From Anaerocolumna sp. AGMB13025 (GTDB lineage: Bacteria; Bacillota; Clostridia; Lachnospirales; Lachnospiraceae), in the NCBI RefSeq assembly GCF_029689925.1, contig NZ_CP121445.1, positions 799,001-863,000 of the forward strand: a DNA stretch of 64,000 nucleotides. The letters are read 5' to 3'. The position numbers and the translations under genes were made by a program. Shown here one piece after another: positions 27,224 through 35,226 of this stretch; position 1 is the first letter of the stretch; each line of letters opens with the position of its first letter. Below the pieces are notes generated by a model. That model did no database searches, was not told where the DNA came from, and worked only from the letters and a program-made list of their open reading frames with translations.

Positions 27224-27311
27224 ATTTACGGAAGGGAGGAAAAACTGTCATACTTTTTAACGAGATATCTATTAACTAATTTTGAGAGGGCTAAAGCCCA
27301 TGGGAGGAAAA

Positions 27312-28343
27312 ATGAATAAGAGGTTCTTTAAGAGAATAACATCCATAATGTTATGTGTTATTATGTTTTTTTGTATCAATGCTAGCCATGTAAATGCAGC
27401 TGATATAAAAAGTCAAAATCAAAGACTATTGCAAAAAGTGAATGACAAGATAAACACAGCTGTTGAACAAAATATTGCTCCGGAAGATATAATTGTAAAC
27501 TTAAGTGACTCTGATATTGAGATTCTGAAAAATTCATATTCTGCTGTTTCTGAGAGTGAAAATTTAAATTATGGATTCTCAAAAGATGTTTTAAATAACC
27601 CGGAAGTAGAAATTATTGATAATTTAGCCAAAGAATATTATGAATATTATACGGCATACGGTGAATTTCCAAATTCAGATAGTTTAATCAATAATTCTCA
27701 AAATATAACTCCAAGCCTTATTACACCGGCATATAGTTATGCAGGTGATTATTCGGAATTAATGAAAGGTTTGGGTTATACCTTTACGGTTGATCAAATA
27801 GCAAGACAATTAGTTTCGATTGGCACTTATATTAATATTGGAAGTGCTTTTCCATTTCTTGATCTTGTTGCGCTTATAGCAGGTATGGGTTTAATTACCT
27901 TTACAGCTATTGTTATTGCCTATTCAGCAGTTGCAGTAGGTGCTAATAATTTGATACTCACATGGTATGTTAATTCTGCATCGGACTTACTCAATGCGAG
28001 AACTACTACCGCTGCTGTAGTGGTCCAGAAGCAACAAGGTGCAAAATATTGGTCTGCATATTTGGTTGATTATAAAGGTCTAGGTGGAATAAGGGTTGCT
28101 GAACCGATAACTATAGATAAAGCGATTACAAAAGTGCTTGCTAATAATTCTTATGCTGGTGTATTCACTTATGAAATAAATATAGCAACTCATCTTGCTC
28201 AACAAGCATCACCAATATATGGTTATAAAAAGGATCCTGCGCACAATTCTGGTAAACAAATTTACAATTTACCCCATGTACATATAAGAATGAATGCTTC
28301 CGGTACACCTGGGTTAACACATATATGGTATCTGGGTATATAA
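27312..28343 (+). CDS. Secreted protein, toxin-like C-terminus
   Basis: This 343-residue protein has a clear Sec signal peptide (NKRFFKRITSIMLCVIMFF... cleavage after NAA near residue 31). The mature part has a glycine/alanine-rich hydrophobic segment near 185-225 (FLDLVALIAGMGLITF, AVAVGANNLILTW) that could insert in a membrane. It ends with a histidine-rich tail, PHVHIRMNASG then THIWYLG, similar in style to secreted SAR2788-type putative toxins; this likeness is from memory and weak. ATG 27312 was chosen because GGGAGG lies 5 bases upstream. The next gene starts 2 bases after its stop. Confidence 0.6.
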   Translation: MNKRFFKRITSIMLCVIMFFCINASHVNAADIKSQNQRLLQKVNDKINTAVEQNIAPEDIIVNLSDSDIEILKNSYSAVSESENLNYGFSKDVLNNPEVEIIDNLAKEYYEYYTAYGEFPNSDSLINNSQNITPSLITPAYSYAGDYSELMKGLGYTFTVDQIARQLVSIGTYINIGSAFPFLDLVALIAGMGLITFTAIVIAYSAVAVGANNLILTWYVNSASDLLNARTTTAAVVVQKQQGAKYWSAYLVDYKGLGGIRVAEPITIDKAITKVLANNSYAGVFTYEINIATHLAQQASPIYGYKKDPAHNSGKQIYNLPHVHIRMNASGTPGLTHIWYLGI

Positions 28344-28345
28344 TT

Positions 28346-29056
28346 ATGATAACAATTGAGTTTGATTATGTTGTTTCATTATGTGTTAATATTCTAGAAA
28401 ATAGTAAATTTGCAAATGAATATAATAAATATAAATTAAATAACACTGTAAATGAAGATTTTGAATTTTATTATAATAAAGATTTAGTAAATTTCATGGT
28501 TAAGGTTCTCCAACTGGGTGAAAGCTTTGATTTCGCCGAGCATAATCAATTGAATTTATTATTTCATTATATACATAATATACTATACTTAAGAGATAGA
28601 AATGAATTATTGAAAAAACAGAATGATTATATAAAAGTTGCATTACAGAGTCAACAGTCTGATATATTAAAGGAAATCAATAATTATGTATTTGAGGACA
28701 GTATTTTACTTAAGTTTGAAGTAGATTATGAAGAAAAAATATGCAAGTGTTTTTTCTCTAATGTTTTAATCTACGGTGATAAAAGGAGTAATCCGCTTAA
28801 TGATGTTGAAGTAGATAACTTAATGTTGCATTTTATGGGATTAAAAGATTTTAAAGTAAAAGGTTCATTGAATTTTGATCTTTTAAAGAGTAATAGTATT
28901 TTTTTATGTACATATTATAAAGTTAGTGACAATTTATATAGTTTCATTTTTTTATGTACTGCAAACTACGAACACTTTATATTTGAGATAACTTTTTCAG
29001 ATGTAAATGCAGTGAGGTTTGAGTACGATGAAACCAATTATCAGTTTAATATGTAA
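28346..29056 (+). CDS. Hypothetical cytosolic protein, possible partner of the secreted protein
   Basis: This 236-residue protein has no signal peptide or membrane segment and is rich in Asn, Phe and acidic residues. It starts 2 bases after the secreted protein stop and is followed by a strong terminator, so the two form a bicistron. Secreted toxins are often paired with an immunity protein in this way, but no family was recognised and the role is inference. Confidence 0.6.
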   Translation: MITIEFDYVVSLCVNILENSKFANEYNKYKLNNTVNEDFEFYYNKDLVNFMVKVLQLGESFDFAEHNQLNLLFHYIHNILYLRDRNELLKKQNDYIKVALQSQQSDILKEINNYVFEDSILLKFEVDYEEKICKCFFSNVLIYGDKRSNPLNDVEVDNLMLHFMGLKDFKVKGSLNFDLLKSNSIFLCTYYKVSDNLYSFIFLCTANYEHFIFEITFSDVNAVRFEYDETNYQFNM

Positions 29057-29079
29057 TACACTAGAGTGTTAAAAACGAT

Positions 29080-29128
29080 AAAAGATATTGATAGAGCATG
29101 TTATAGGTCTCTATCAATATCTTTTTTA
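29080..29128 (+). terminator. Rho-independent terminator
   Basis: A perfect 17-bp stem (AAAAGATATTGATAGAG / CTCTATCAATATCTTTT) with a 12-base loop ends in T residues. It closes the secreted-protein bicistron. Confidence 0.9.
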
Positions 29129-29144
29129 TATTGTAGGATCTACG

Positions 29145-29290
29145 CTCAGCAATAAACCACCCGCTATGCGGGTGCGTAAACTGTTATGGCTCATTGGTAA
29201 TTCAATCAAGCCAGTTATACATGCAGTGACTGATTATTCTCGTGCGCGGTGAAACCGCAGTTCCGGAGAAACGGAAACAGAGAGTCCGCT
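29145..29290. other. GC-richer structured patch, possible IS200/IS605 end or associated RNA remnant
   Basis: A hairpin CACCCGC-TAT-GCGGGTG (29158-29174) after AATAAAC resembles the terminal hairpins of IS200/IS605 elements. It is followed by AACT..GGCT / AGCC-AGTT pairing (29179-29216), GCGG-TGAAA-CCGC (29246-29258) and TTCCG-GAGAAA-CGGAA (29261-29276). No tnpA or tnpB gene is nearby. It may be a decayed element or its structured RNA. Confidence 0.35.
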
Positions 29291-29327
29291 TATCATCTTT
29301 TAATGACGGCTAAATCGATATTGTATG

Positions 29328-29621
29328 TTATAATTTAATAATATCAAAGTAAAATAATATTTCATTAAAAAAATAAACCATTAATAGAATAATTATTTGT
29401 GTAATTACTCTTGCAGTTATAGTATACTTCTCAAAAACATATCCTTTTATGCCCAAACCAATATTCGAGAAATATAGCAGTATTATTAATGTAATAGTTT
29501 GCATTACATTTCTTAAAGTATCGTTGTTAATATTTTGACAGAAATATATATCTATATAAAATATATAACTATAAATTATTGATACGCCTACTAACTTAGC
29601 AATTTTTTTAACTATATCCAT
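29328..29621 (-). CDS. Small membrane protein, hypothetical
   Basis: This 97-residue protein has about three hydrophobic helices (VGVSIIYSYIFYIDIYF, TLIILLYFSNIGLG, VITQIIILLMVYFF). ATG 29621 has GAGGTGA 4-5 bases upstream, which favours it over the TTG one codon earlier. No family was recognised. It is isolated, between the structured patch and the XRE gene on the same strand. Confidence 0.5.
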   Translation of the reverse strand: MDIVKKIAKLVGVSIIYSYIFYIDIYFCQNINNDTLRNVMQTITLIILLYFSNIGLGIKGYVFEKYTITARVITQIIILLMVYFFNEILFYFDIIKL

Positions 29622-29752
29622 CAATTCACCTCATATTTTATTAAATAATCTTGATTGTGTCACATTGCGATATGACCATCAATATCCGAATATATTATTT
29701 GACAAAAATATTAGTTTCTAGTTTTCCATCACGTTTTTACACAAGTTAAATA

Positions 29753-30001
29753 TTATTCCTTACCATCCACAAGATAATCATAAGTTACATTAAAAACCTG
29801 GCATAAAGCACGAAGTTCAATGTCAGTTACATATCTTTTGTTCGTTTCTATTCTGGTAATCACATTTTTATCCATATCAAAGCCTGCAAGTTGAAGCTTG
29901 TGGGCTAAATCACGTTGAGAAAGTTTATTCTGTTTTCTTAACTCAATCAAACGTTCACTGATAAGATTTTTCTCGCCAGAACTGGTTCTTGGTTTAGGCA
30001 T
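29753..30001 (-). CDS. XRE-family HTH transcriptional regulator
   Basis: This 82-residue protein contains a full Cro/CI HTH: LIELRKQNKLSQRDLAHKLQ, then MDKNVITRIETNKRYVTDIE and a C-terminal ALCQVFNVTYDYLVDG. AAGGGGG lies upstream of ATG 30001. Forty bases beyond the start is a long-spaced inverted repeat likely to be its operator. It is divergent from the SseB-like gene and may repress both directions. Confidence 0.88.
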   Translation of the reverse strand: MPKPRTSSGEKNLISERLIELRKQNKLSQRDLAHKLQLAGFDMDKNVITRIETNKRYVTDIELRALCQVFNVTYDYLVDGKE

Positions 30002-30041
30002 AGCAATCCCCCTTCTTTATATGTCGAATATTGTTTAATGA

Positions 30042-30118
30042 TTTGTCTCACTTTTTGCACCATTTTTATTGATTTTACTCTAAAAATGTATTAAAATCGG
30101 TTGTAAAAGTGAGACAAA
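30042..30118. promoter_or_regulatory. Wide inverted repeat between the XRE and SseB-like genes
   Basis: TTTGTCTCACTTTT (30042-30055) and AAAAGTGAGACAAA (30105-30118) are perfect 14-bp reverse complements separated by 49 bp. The spacing is about five helical turns, suiting two repressor dimers that face each other or loop the DNA. Confidence 0.6.
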
Positions 30119-30257
30119 AAGATTAAATACATATCGGCAAGTTATTTAAAAGAGTGAGTGAATATTTTGCAGACTTAAGTAGAATCTTGCCTACAGTATA
30201 TAAATGATAACTCAAAATTAAAATAACCACTTAATAGGAAGAGAGGCGAAGAAAATC

Positions 30258-30791
30258 ATGTCAGAGAGCATAAGCCAAGAAGAGCAAAAAGAGTATATAG
30301 AATACATGCTCCACAACGAAAAAATTGAAAAATCTCTAATAAATTGGAAACAAAACCAGAACAGTGATACATTAGCCAAAATGCTAGAAATCATAGCCGC
30401 TGAATCAGAAGAATGCGCAGGGTTAATTCTATCAGTAAACAGCGATACGATTCCAACAGGAGCAGATAATATCGTACTATTTACAGGTACGGAGAGAGGG
30501 GATATCCATAGGCTAATAGATAAAGCAGGTAAATCCTATGCCATGGTTTTTACATCGAAAGAAAGATTTCAGGAGTGTAACGATACTTCTGGTTTTGTTA
30601 TGTTTATCGATGATCTCTTTCATTTATTAGCGGAGAAAGGAGAACTGGATGGTATGGTTATTAATATAGGTCAGGAGGATATTGCCTTTAATAAATACAT
30701 GATGAAAGTTGTAATATGGCTGATCGGTCAGGTAAAAGAAAAGAATTTTGATCACACAAATTCCGATGATGATTCCTCTGACTTATTATAG
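30258..30791 (+). CDS. SseB-like N-terminal domain protein
   Basis: This 177-residue acidic protein has a middle part (NIVLFTGTERGDIHRLID, then YAMVFTSKERFQE and GFVMFIDDLFHLL) that fits the SseB N-terminal domain, where a short strand, FTS.E and a buried loop recur. In Gram-positive bacteria SseB-domain proteins often lie near polymorphic toxin or secretion loci, but the function here is unknown. A 45-bp piece of a second copy occurs at 47374. Confidence 0.55.
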   Translation: MSESISQEEQKEYIEYMLHNEKIEKSLINWKQNQNSDTLAKMLEIIAAESEECAGLILSVNSDTIPTGADNIVLFTGTERGDIHRLIDKAGKSYAMVFTSKERFQECNDTSGFVMFIDDLFHLLAEKGELDGMVINIGQEDIAFNKYMMKVVIWLIGQVKEKNFDHTNSDDDSSDLL

Positions 30792-30902
30792 TCTCAAGAA
30801 TTCTAAAAGTTAAGATTTAAATTAAGAAGGAAAAGCAGAGACTATTTTAAAAGAGTATATATTCACCCGGAACGTCGGGACTGAAGATGATAAAATTAGT
30901 AA

Positions 30903-30992
30903 ACATATATTAAAACCAGCAAATATATTAAAACCAGCAGATATATTAAAACCAGCAAATATATTAAAACCAGTAGATATACAATAAAACCA
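30903..30992 (+). repeat. Five tandem copies of an 18-bp repeat
   Basis: The unit is close to ATATATTAAAACCAGCAA, repeated five times with one or two changes per copy. It lies in a 620-bp gap (30792-31413) in which I see no gene. The unit length is a multiple of three, but the flanking frames are not clearly coding. Confidence 0.85.
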
Positions 30993-31361
30993 TTGTATAT
31001 TGCTTTTACTGCAGGATTTTATTCAAAAGCTACCGAACTTGCCTGTCCATGAATTGACGAGTATAATGACCATAAACTAAAGAAAGAAGGCACTCCCTTA
31101 TTGATAACTGTGTTACCAGAACAGTCATCGGGAATGCCTACCAAAACTATGATTATTATCCAAAACTATCGTCTTGATGCAAGACTTCAAAAGATTTTTT
31201 TATGACACAAAATGAAACCGGTGGCACTAACACAACTAAAGGCACTAGTGAGTTTGTCATAACCTGATAGTATTTTACAATAAAAAAAGGGAAAAATAGA
31301 GATATGAATTAACTTTTCTAAAGAGGGAGAAGTATTTTATAAGAGTACAGAATTAATATGG

Positions 31362-31407
31362 TTTACTTTTGTGCGATTTAGATGTATAATTCACACAAAA
31401 GTAAACA
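31362..31407 (+). promoter_or_regulatory. abiEi promoter with overlapping inverted-repeat operator
   Basis: TTTACT (31363-31368) and TATAAT (31386-31391) are 17 bp apart. The -35 lies in GTTTACTTTTGTG (31362-31374) and the -10 is followed by its exact reverse complement CACAAAAGTAAAC (31395-31407). AbiEi-type antitoxins are known to repress their own operon by binding inverted repeats. Confidence 0.8.
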
Positions 31408-31422
31408 AAGGAGATGATATCC

Positions 31423-32016
31423 ATGACAAAAATTGAACAGCTTAAAGCTATGACTGAGAAAAATAACGGTTATCTTTTTACTGCTGAGGTTGTTGAAGCA
31501 GGTATTTCGAAAACCTATTTATCCAAATATTTGAAAGAAAATCAATTTGAAAAAGCTGCACATGGTATCTATTTCTCTGAAGATACATGGTTAGACGAAT
31601 TATATGTTATTCAAATGAGTAATCCAGTTGTGATTTTTGACAGAGAAACAGCACTGTATTTGCATGGTTTGACAGACCGGGAGTATTCAAAGATTCATGT
31701 GAGCGTTCCTAAAAATCATAATACCTTTCGTCTTAAAGAAAAGGGATTGGTTATTCATAGATATCATAAAGAATTATATCAAATGGGGATTATTGAAGTC
31801 GAGTCTAATTATGGAAATCTATTAAGGATTTATGATAAAGAGAGATGCATTTGCGATATGGTTGCGGAACGCAGTGATGTCGAGGTTCAGACCTTTCAAA
31901 CGGCGATGAAGGAATATATGAGCAGTTCAGAGAAGAAGATGGATGTTTTGCTTATGTATGCCGAGAAACTAGGATTAAGAGATGAAATTATGAAATACGT
32001 GGAGGTAATGCTATGA
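31423..32016 (+). CDS. abiEi: AbiEi-type antitoxin of a type IV toxin-antitoxin (abortive infection) system
   Basis: This 197-residue protein has an N-terminal winged helix (QLKAMTEKNNGYLFTAEVVE, GISKTYLSKYL) typical of AbiEi, followed by the C-terminal antitoxin domain (HGIYFSEDTW, TALYLHGLTDREY, RIYDKERCICDMV). It would repress the operon and block the AbiEii nucleotidyltransferase. ATG 31423 suits AAAGGAG 9-10 bases upstream better than ATG 31414. Its stop overlaps the start codon of the toxin remnant, the normal abiE arrangement. Confidence 0.9.
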   Translation: MTKIEQLKAMTEKNNGYLFTAEVVEAGISKTYLSKYLKENQFEKAAHGIYFSEDTWLDELYVIQMSNPVVIFDRETALYLHGLTDREYSKIHVSVPKNHNTFRLKEKGLVIHRYHKELYQMGIIEVESNYGNLLRIYDKERCICDMVAERSDVEVQTFQTAMKEYMSSSEKKMDVLLMYAEKLGLRDEIMKYVEVML

Positions 32017-32338
32017 TCATGACATAGTTCTTAGTCGAGATATTGCGAATACGAGAATGAGAGATTTCTATGACATTTATTTTCTGAGTAAAGAGAAACA
32101 GGAGGAGTTACAAGAGGGGACTTTGTTACATAGAGCATTTTTGGCTACCTGTAAGAAACGTGCAACTATTTTTACAAAAGAAAAAGCAATGCAGATATGT
32201 GAGAGAATATTACATGACAAAGCAATGGAAGTTAGATGGGAATCCTTTAGGTTAGATAATTATTTTGTAGGAGAAATTGAATGGACCGTTGTTATGCAAC
32301 GAGTTAGTGAAGTAATGGAGTGGTTCCCTGAACAATAA
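32013..32338 (+). pseudogene. AbiEii toxin remnant, catalytic N-terminal half deleted
   Basis: The original start is kept (ATG 32013 inside ATGCTATGA), but after three codons the frame meets TAG. The sequence then continues in another frame as LSRDIANTRMRDFYDIYFL and on to EWFPEQ at 32338, which is the conserved C-terminal part of AbiEii/AbiGii toxins. Roughly 190 residues with the nucleotidyltransferase active site are gone. An internal ATG (32057) could still express the 93-residue tail, which would not be a toxin. Confidence 0.85.
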
Positions 32339-32370
32339 ATTGTATTGATAAAAACGCACGAATATGGAAT

Positions 32371-32402
32371 CTATATGTGAAAAATCATATATAGTTTTTT
32401 TT
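32371..32402 (+). terminator. Rho-independent terminator of the abiE locus
   Basis: CTATATGTGA and TCATATATAG form a 10-bp stem with one mismatch or wobble around an AAAA loop, followed by eight T residues. Confidence 0.8.
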
Positions 32403-32457
32403 GTGTGCCAAAATAAACGAGTTTCTTCTAAGTACTAAAAAATTTGATCGTTCGCCA

Positions 32458-32600
32458 CGAGTAAAGCCTGAAAAAATAGCCAAAGATCTTGAAAAAGTAT
32501 TACCGATAAATAGATAAGAAGGAGAAAGCCTATGTTTTTAACATGGAAAGAATTAAGGTATTCTAAAACAAAATTTGCACTAATCATTACTGTCATTTAA
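32458..32600 (+). pseudogene. Remnant of a regulator tail plus ABC permease start (duplicate of 39260-39402)
   Basis: The first 60 bases encode the tail VKPEKIAKDLEKVLPINR of a lost protein. Then AGAAGGAGAAAGCCT leads to ATG 32532 and a 22-codon frame (FLTWKELRYSKTKFALI) that stops at 32600. The same arrangement, with equal spacing and no gaps, precedes and begins the intact HrtB-like permease gene at 39334. This copy was cut off just after the first membrane helix. Confidence 0.85.
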
Positions 32601-32626
32601 GGATTTATTCGTATTTACTAACACAT

Positions 32627-33148
32627 CTAGTTTGAAAGATTTTTTTCAATAATTTGAGCTGTGAGCTGTGCCATTTGCTTTGGAGGTTCCGTTCTGCCGT
32701 TTTGGATCCATAAATTTGTGATGGCATCCATGCCTGAGATGATAAAGGCAATTGTATAGGCATCCGTTGATGGAGGGAGCACGGTCATGATATCAGAAGA
32801 ATAAATTGTTCGAAAAGCATCAAATAAGGATTGTAACTTATTTATTTTATAAAAGTGCTCGATATGTGGTGATTCATAAATGAGCTTATATCTGAATTCC
32901 ATGAGGTCAAGTAGAGAGAGTTTTTTATCTTGAAGCTGGAGTCTTGCAACTTCGTAGTACTGTTTAACTTTGTAGAGAAGGATATCATCTTTTTCTTTAA
33001 AGTGTCTATAGATTGTCATCCGACCAACACCAGCAGTTTCCGCTATCTCAGTTAAAGTAATATCTTCCTCTTTCTTTTCTTTTAATAATTGCATAAACGC
33101 TTCAAAGATGAGTTCCTTTGATTCATTTATTTGTTTCGTTCTTTTCAT
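32627..33148 (-). CDS. TetR/AcrR-family transcriptional repressor
   Basis: This 173-residue protein has an N-terminal TetR HTH (LIFEAFMQLLKEKKEEDITL, then EIAETAGVGRMTIYRHFKEK) and a helical C-terminal ligand domain. It is divergent from the membrane-anchored protein at 33272. A 21-bp palindrome between the two starts is a good operator, so it probably represses that gene and itself. The ligand is unknown. Confidence 0.92.
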   Translation of the reverse strand: MKRTKQINESKELIFEAFMQLLKEKKEEDITLTEIAETAGVGRMTIYRHFKEKDDILLYKVKQYYEVARLQLQDKKLSLLDLMEFRYKLIYESPHIEHFYKINKLQSLFDAFRTIYSSDIMTVLPPSTDAYTIAFIISGMDAITNLWIQNGRTEPPKQMAQLTAQIIEKNLSN

Positions 33149-33226
33149 GATGCATATTCCTCGCTTTCGTATCAGTTAATGATATCGGATTGATTAATCC
33201 TTAAGTTCATTATATAATACAGATGC

Positions 33227-33247
33227 AAATGATACAATGTATCATTT
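33227..33247. promoter_or_regulatory. Palindromic TetR operator
   Basis: AAATGATACA and TGTATCATTT are perfect 10-bp arms around one central base. It lies 25 bp upstream of the plus-strand gene start and 79 bp from the TetR start, in the only gap between the divergent pair. Confidence 0.75.
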
Positions 33248-33271
33248 AACCAAAAAAGAAAGGATGACATT

Positions 33272-34039
33272 ATGAAAAATATCTTAAGGAAGAAAGTTTT
33301 AATCGGTTTCGTTATTATAGTGTTAATTGCTGCAGGGGTGCTGGTATATCTGTTCGGCGGTGATATGAAGGAGTTCGCCAATAGAATTCCAGAAGTAGAA
33401 AAATCCCAATATATGGACGATGTGAAAGACAAGAGAGATTTGCGATATGGAGAAATCATTCCGGTTTTTAGTAAAGGTGCAAAGTTGTATGTAGAAGTCT
33501 ATAATACCATGGGATCGAATGAGTTGCCTCAAGAACTGTGGGAAAAGCTGGATGCTGAGGAACTGGCAAAAACATATGGTGCAAAGAAAGTAATACTAAA
33601 TGGTCCCAGGTATTGGGTGTTAAATGAAATTGCAGGTGCGAATCAAACCGCGGAAGGAAAAGTGGCTGATTTTGGAGGAATCGAGATGACGCAACGTGCG
33701 GTTCTGCATTCGAATATATTCAGCGGTACAGTCGGTGGTAAAACGTATAAAGAAAATGTTGTAAACCGATCGACCACATATGAATACTGGAAAGGTAACA
33801 TGGTCTATGAGTTAATAGCTCCGGATGGCTCCGTATATAGAATGCAGTCTTATTCACAGCAGATAGATCCAACACTAACAATTGCTGATCTTGAAACCCT
33901 TGGATCAAGGCTTAAATTACCGGAAGGGTGGAAGTATAGTGCCAGAATTTTGAAAGAGGATTCAATTTTGAAAGCGAATGGTGAAGCTTTAGTAATTAAT
34001 GATGATTTAGGGAATTCCTATCAAAAAATTATGGACTAA
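33272..34039 (+). CDS. Membrane-anchored extracytoplasmic protein, hypothetical
   Basis: This 255-residue protein has a single N-terminal membrane helix (KVLIGFVIIVLIAAGVLVYL) without a clear cleavage or lipobox site, so it is probably anchored with its bulk outside. The soluble part holds YEYWKGNMVYELIAP and DGSVYRMQSYSQQID, which I cannot assign. AAAGGATG lies before ATG 33272. It is controlled, by position, by the divergent TetR repressor. Confidence 0.7.
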   Translation: MKNILRKKVLIGFVIIVLIAAGVLVYLFGGDMKEFANRIPEVEKSQYMDDVKDKRDLRYGEIIPVFSKGAKLYVEVYNTMGSNELPQELWEKLDAEELAKTYGAKKVILNGPRYWVLNEIAGANQTAEGKVADFGGIEMTQRAVLHSNIFSGTVGGKTYKENVVNRSTTYEYWKGNMVYELIAPDGSVYRMQSYSQQIDPTLTIADLETLGSRLKLPEGWKYSARILKEDSILKANGEALVINDDLGNSYQKIMD

Positions 34040-34197
34040 TATAGGGGAGTAAAGGTTGTAAAGGATATTGGCATATTTACTAGTAAAATGTTGAAAAAAT
34101 TATATTAAAAAGTTATTAAATCACTTACAATGGTTCCTTTTAGTCAGGGGGTTAAGGATAGGAGCCACCTTTTACTCCCACCTTTTAATCGGACATT

Positions 34198-34241
34198 TTT
34201 AGGTAATCTTTAGGTTGAGTTTAGAATAACTTCAGGTTTCT
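34198..34241 (+). promoter_or_regulatory. Array of four 11-bp direct repeats, candidate response-regulator box
   Basis: TTTAGGTAATC, TTTAGGTTGAG, TTTAGAATAAC and TTCAGGTTTCT follow each other with exact 11-bp spacing, the pattern bound by OmpR/PhoB-class regulators. A TATAAA sequence lies about 13 bp downstream. It is 264 bp upstream of the response-regulator gene, and I see no gene in the stretch between. Confidence 0.55.
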
Positions 34242-34504
34242 ATGTTATCCTTTATATAAATCATCTTCCTCCTGACATGAATTTAATTTTATTAAGTAGT
34301 TTATAAATCTAAATTAGAAGGTATTGGACGACGCTTATCAAAAAATCCAGAGAATATTTAGCGCCACTGGTACAGTAGCATTTGATTAGGTCTTAGAAGG
34401 CCTGATGGAAAGTAAAGATGACCTTTATTTTCTAACATAATAAATATATAATCACTATCAGAAAGTATAATCTATGGTATGTAGGAAGGAGCATATGAAA
34501 ACTA

Positions 34505-35224
34505 GTGAGGAGAAAAATTTTAATTGCAGATGATGAAAAGGAAATTGTTGAATTAATTGAAATTTATTTATTAAAAGAGAAATTTGAAGTGATAAAAGCT
34601 TATGATGGTCTTACTGCATGGAAGCTGATTGAGGAGACGGAAAGTGATCTTGCGGTTATCGATATCATGATGCCGGGCATGGATGGTTTTCAACTGGTAC
34701 GGCGGATTAGAGAAAAGTACCACATACCGGTTATCGTTTTATCGGCAAAAAACACAAAAAATGATATTATTCTTGGACTTGGTCTAGGAGCGGATGATTA
34801 TGTTACAAAACCTTTTGATCCTCTAGAATTAACAGCAAGAATTCAATCACAGATTAGAAGATTTTATCAGCTTAATCAAGTAATGCCTAAGGAAAATAAT
34901 AAGAGAATAATCACGTCTGGGAACATCACTCTTGACTTGGAGAGGTGTATTATAAAAAAGTGTGAGAAGGAACTCTCTTTTACTTCTACAGAATTTAGAA
35001 TTCTATCCATGTTGATGCAACAGATCGGCAGGGTGTTTACAAAGAAACAAATTTTTGAACGGGTATGGGAGGATCCTTATAATTCAGATGACAGCACTAT
35101 TATGGTACATATGAGTAATATTCGGGAGAAAATAGAAGATGATCCTAAAAACCCGTATTATATAAAAACAGTCAGAGGCTTAGGATATAAATTTGATGGT
35201 CGTTTTGACAGCGAAGGACGGTAA
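34505..35224 (+). CDS. OmpR/VanR-family response regulator
   Basis: This 239-residue protein has a receiver domain with the acidic pair near the start (IADDEKE), the phospho-acceptor D in LAVIDIMMPGMDGFQ, the conserved lysine in DYVTKPFDPLE, and a C-terminal winged helix (FTSTEFRILSMLMQ, then TVRGLGYKFD). The frame opens with GTG 34505. AGGAAGGAG is about 10 bases further upstream than usual and better placed for an out-of-frame ATG 34495, so initiation may involve a short leader or reinitiation. It is followed 2 bases later by its kinase. Confidence 0.93.
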   Translation: MRRKILIADDEKEIVELIEIYLLKEKFEVIKAYDGLTAWKLIEETESDLAVIDIMMPGMDGFQLVRRIREKYHIPVIVLSAKNTKNDIILGLGLGADDYVTKPFDPLELTARIQSQIRRFYQLNQVMPKENNKRIITSGNITLDLERCIIKKCEKELSFTSTEFRILSMLMQQIGRVFTKKQIFERVWEDPYNSDDSTIMVHMSNIREKIEDDPKNPYYIKTVRGLGYKFDGRFDSEGR

Positions 35225-35226
35225 AA

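Noticed and set aside
29130-29310. Group II intron end
   Set aside because: The hairpins do not match domain V, and no reverse transcriptase or intron boundary is visible.
30903-30992. Short regular repeats as a CRISPR array
   Set aside because: The units are contiguous 18-bp copies with no unique spacers, and no cas gene is in the window.
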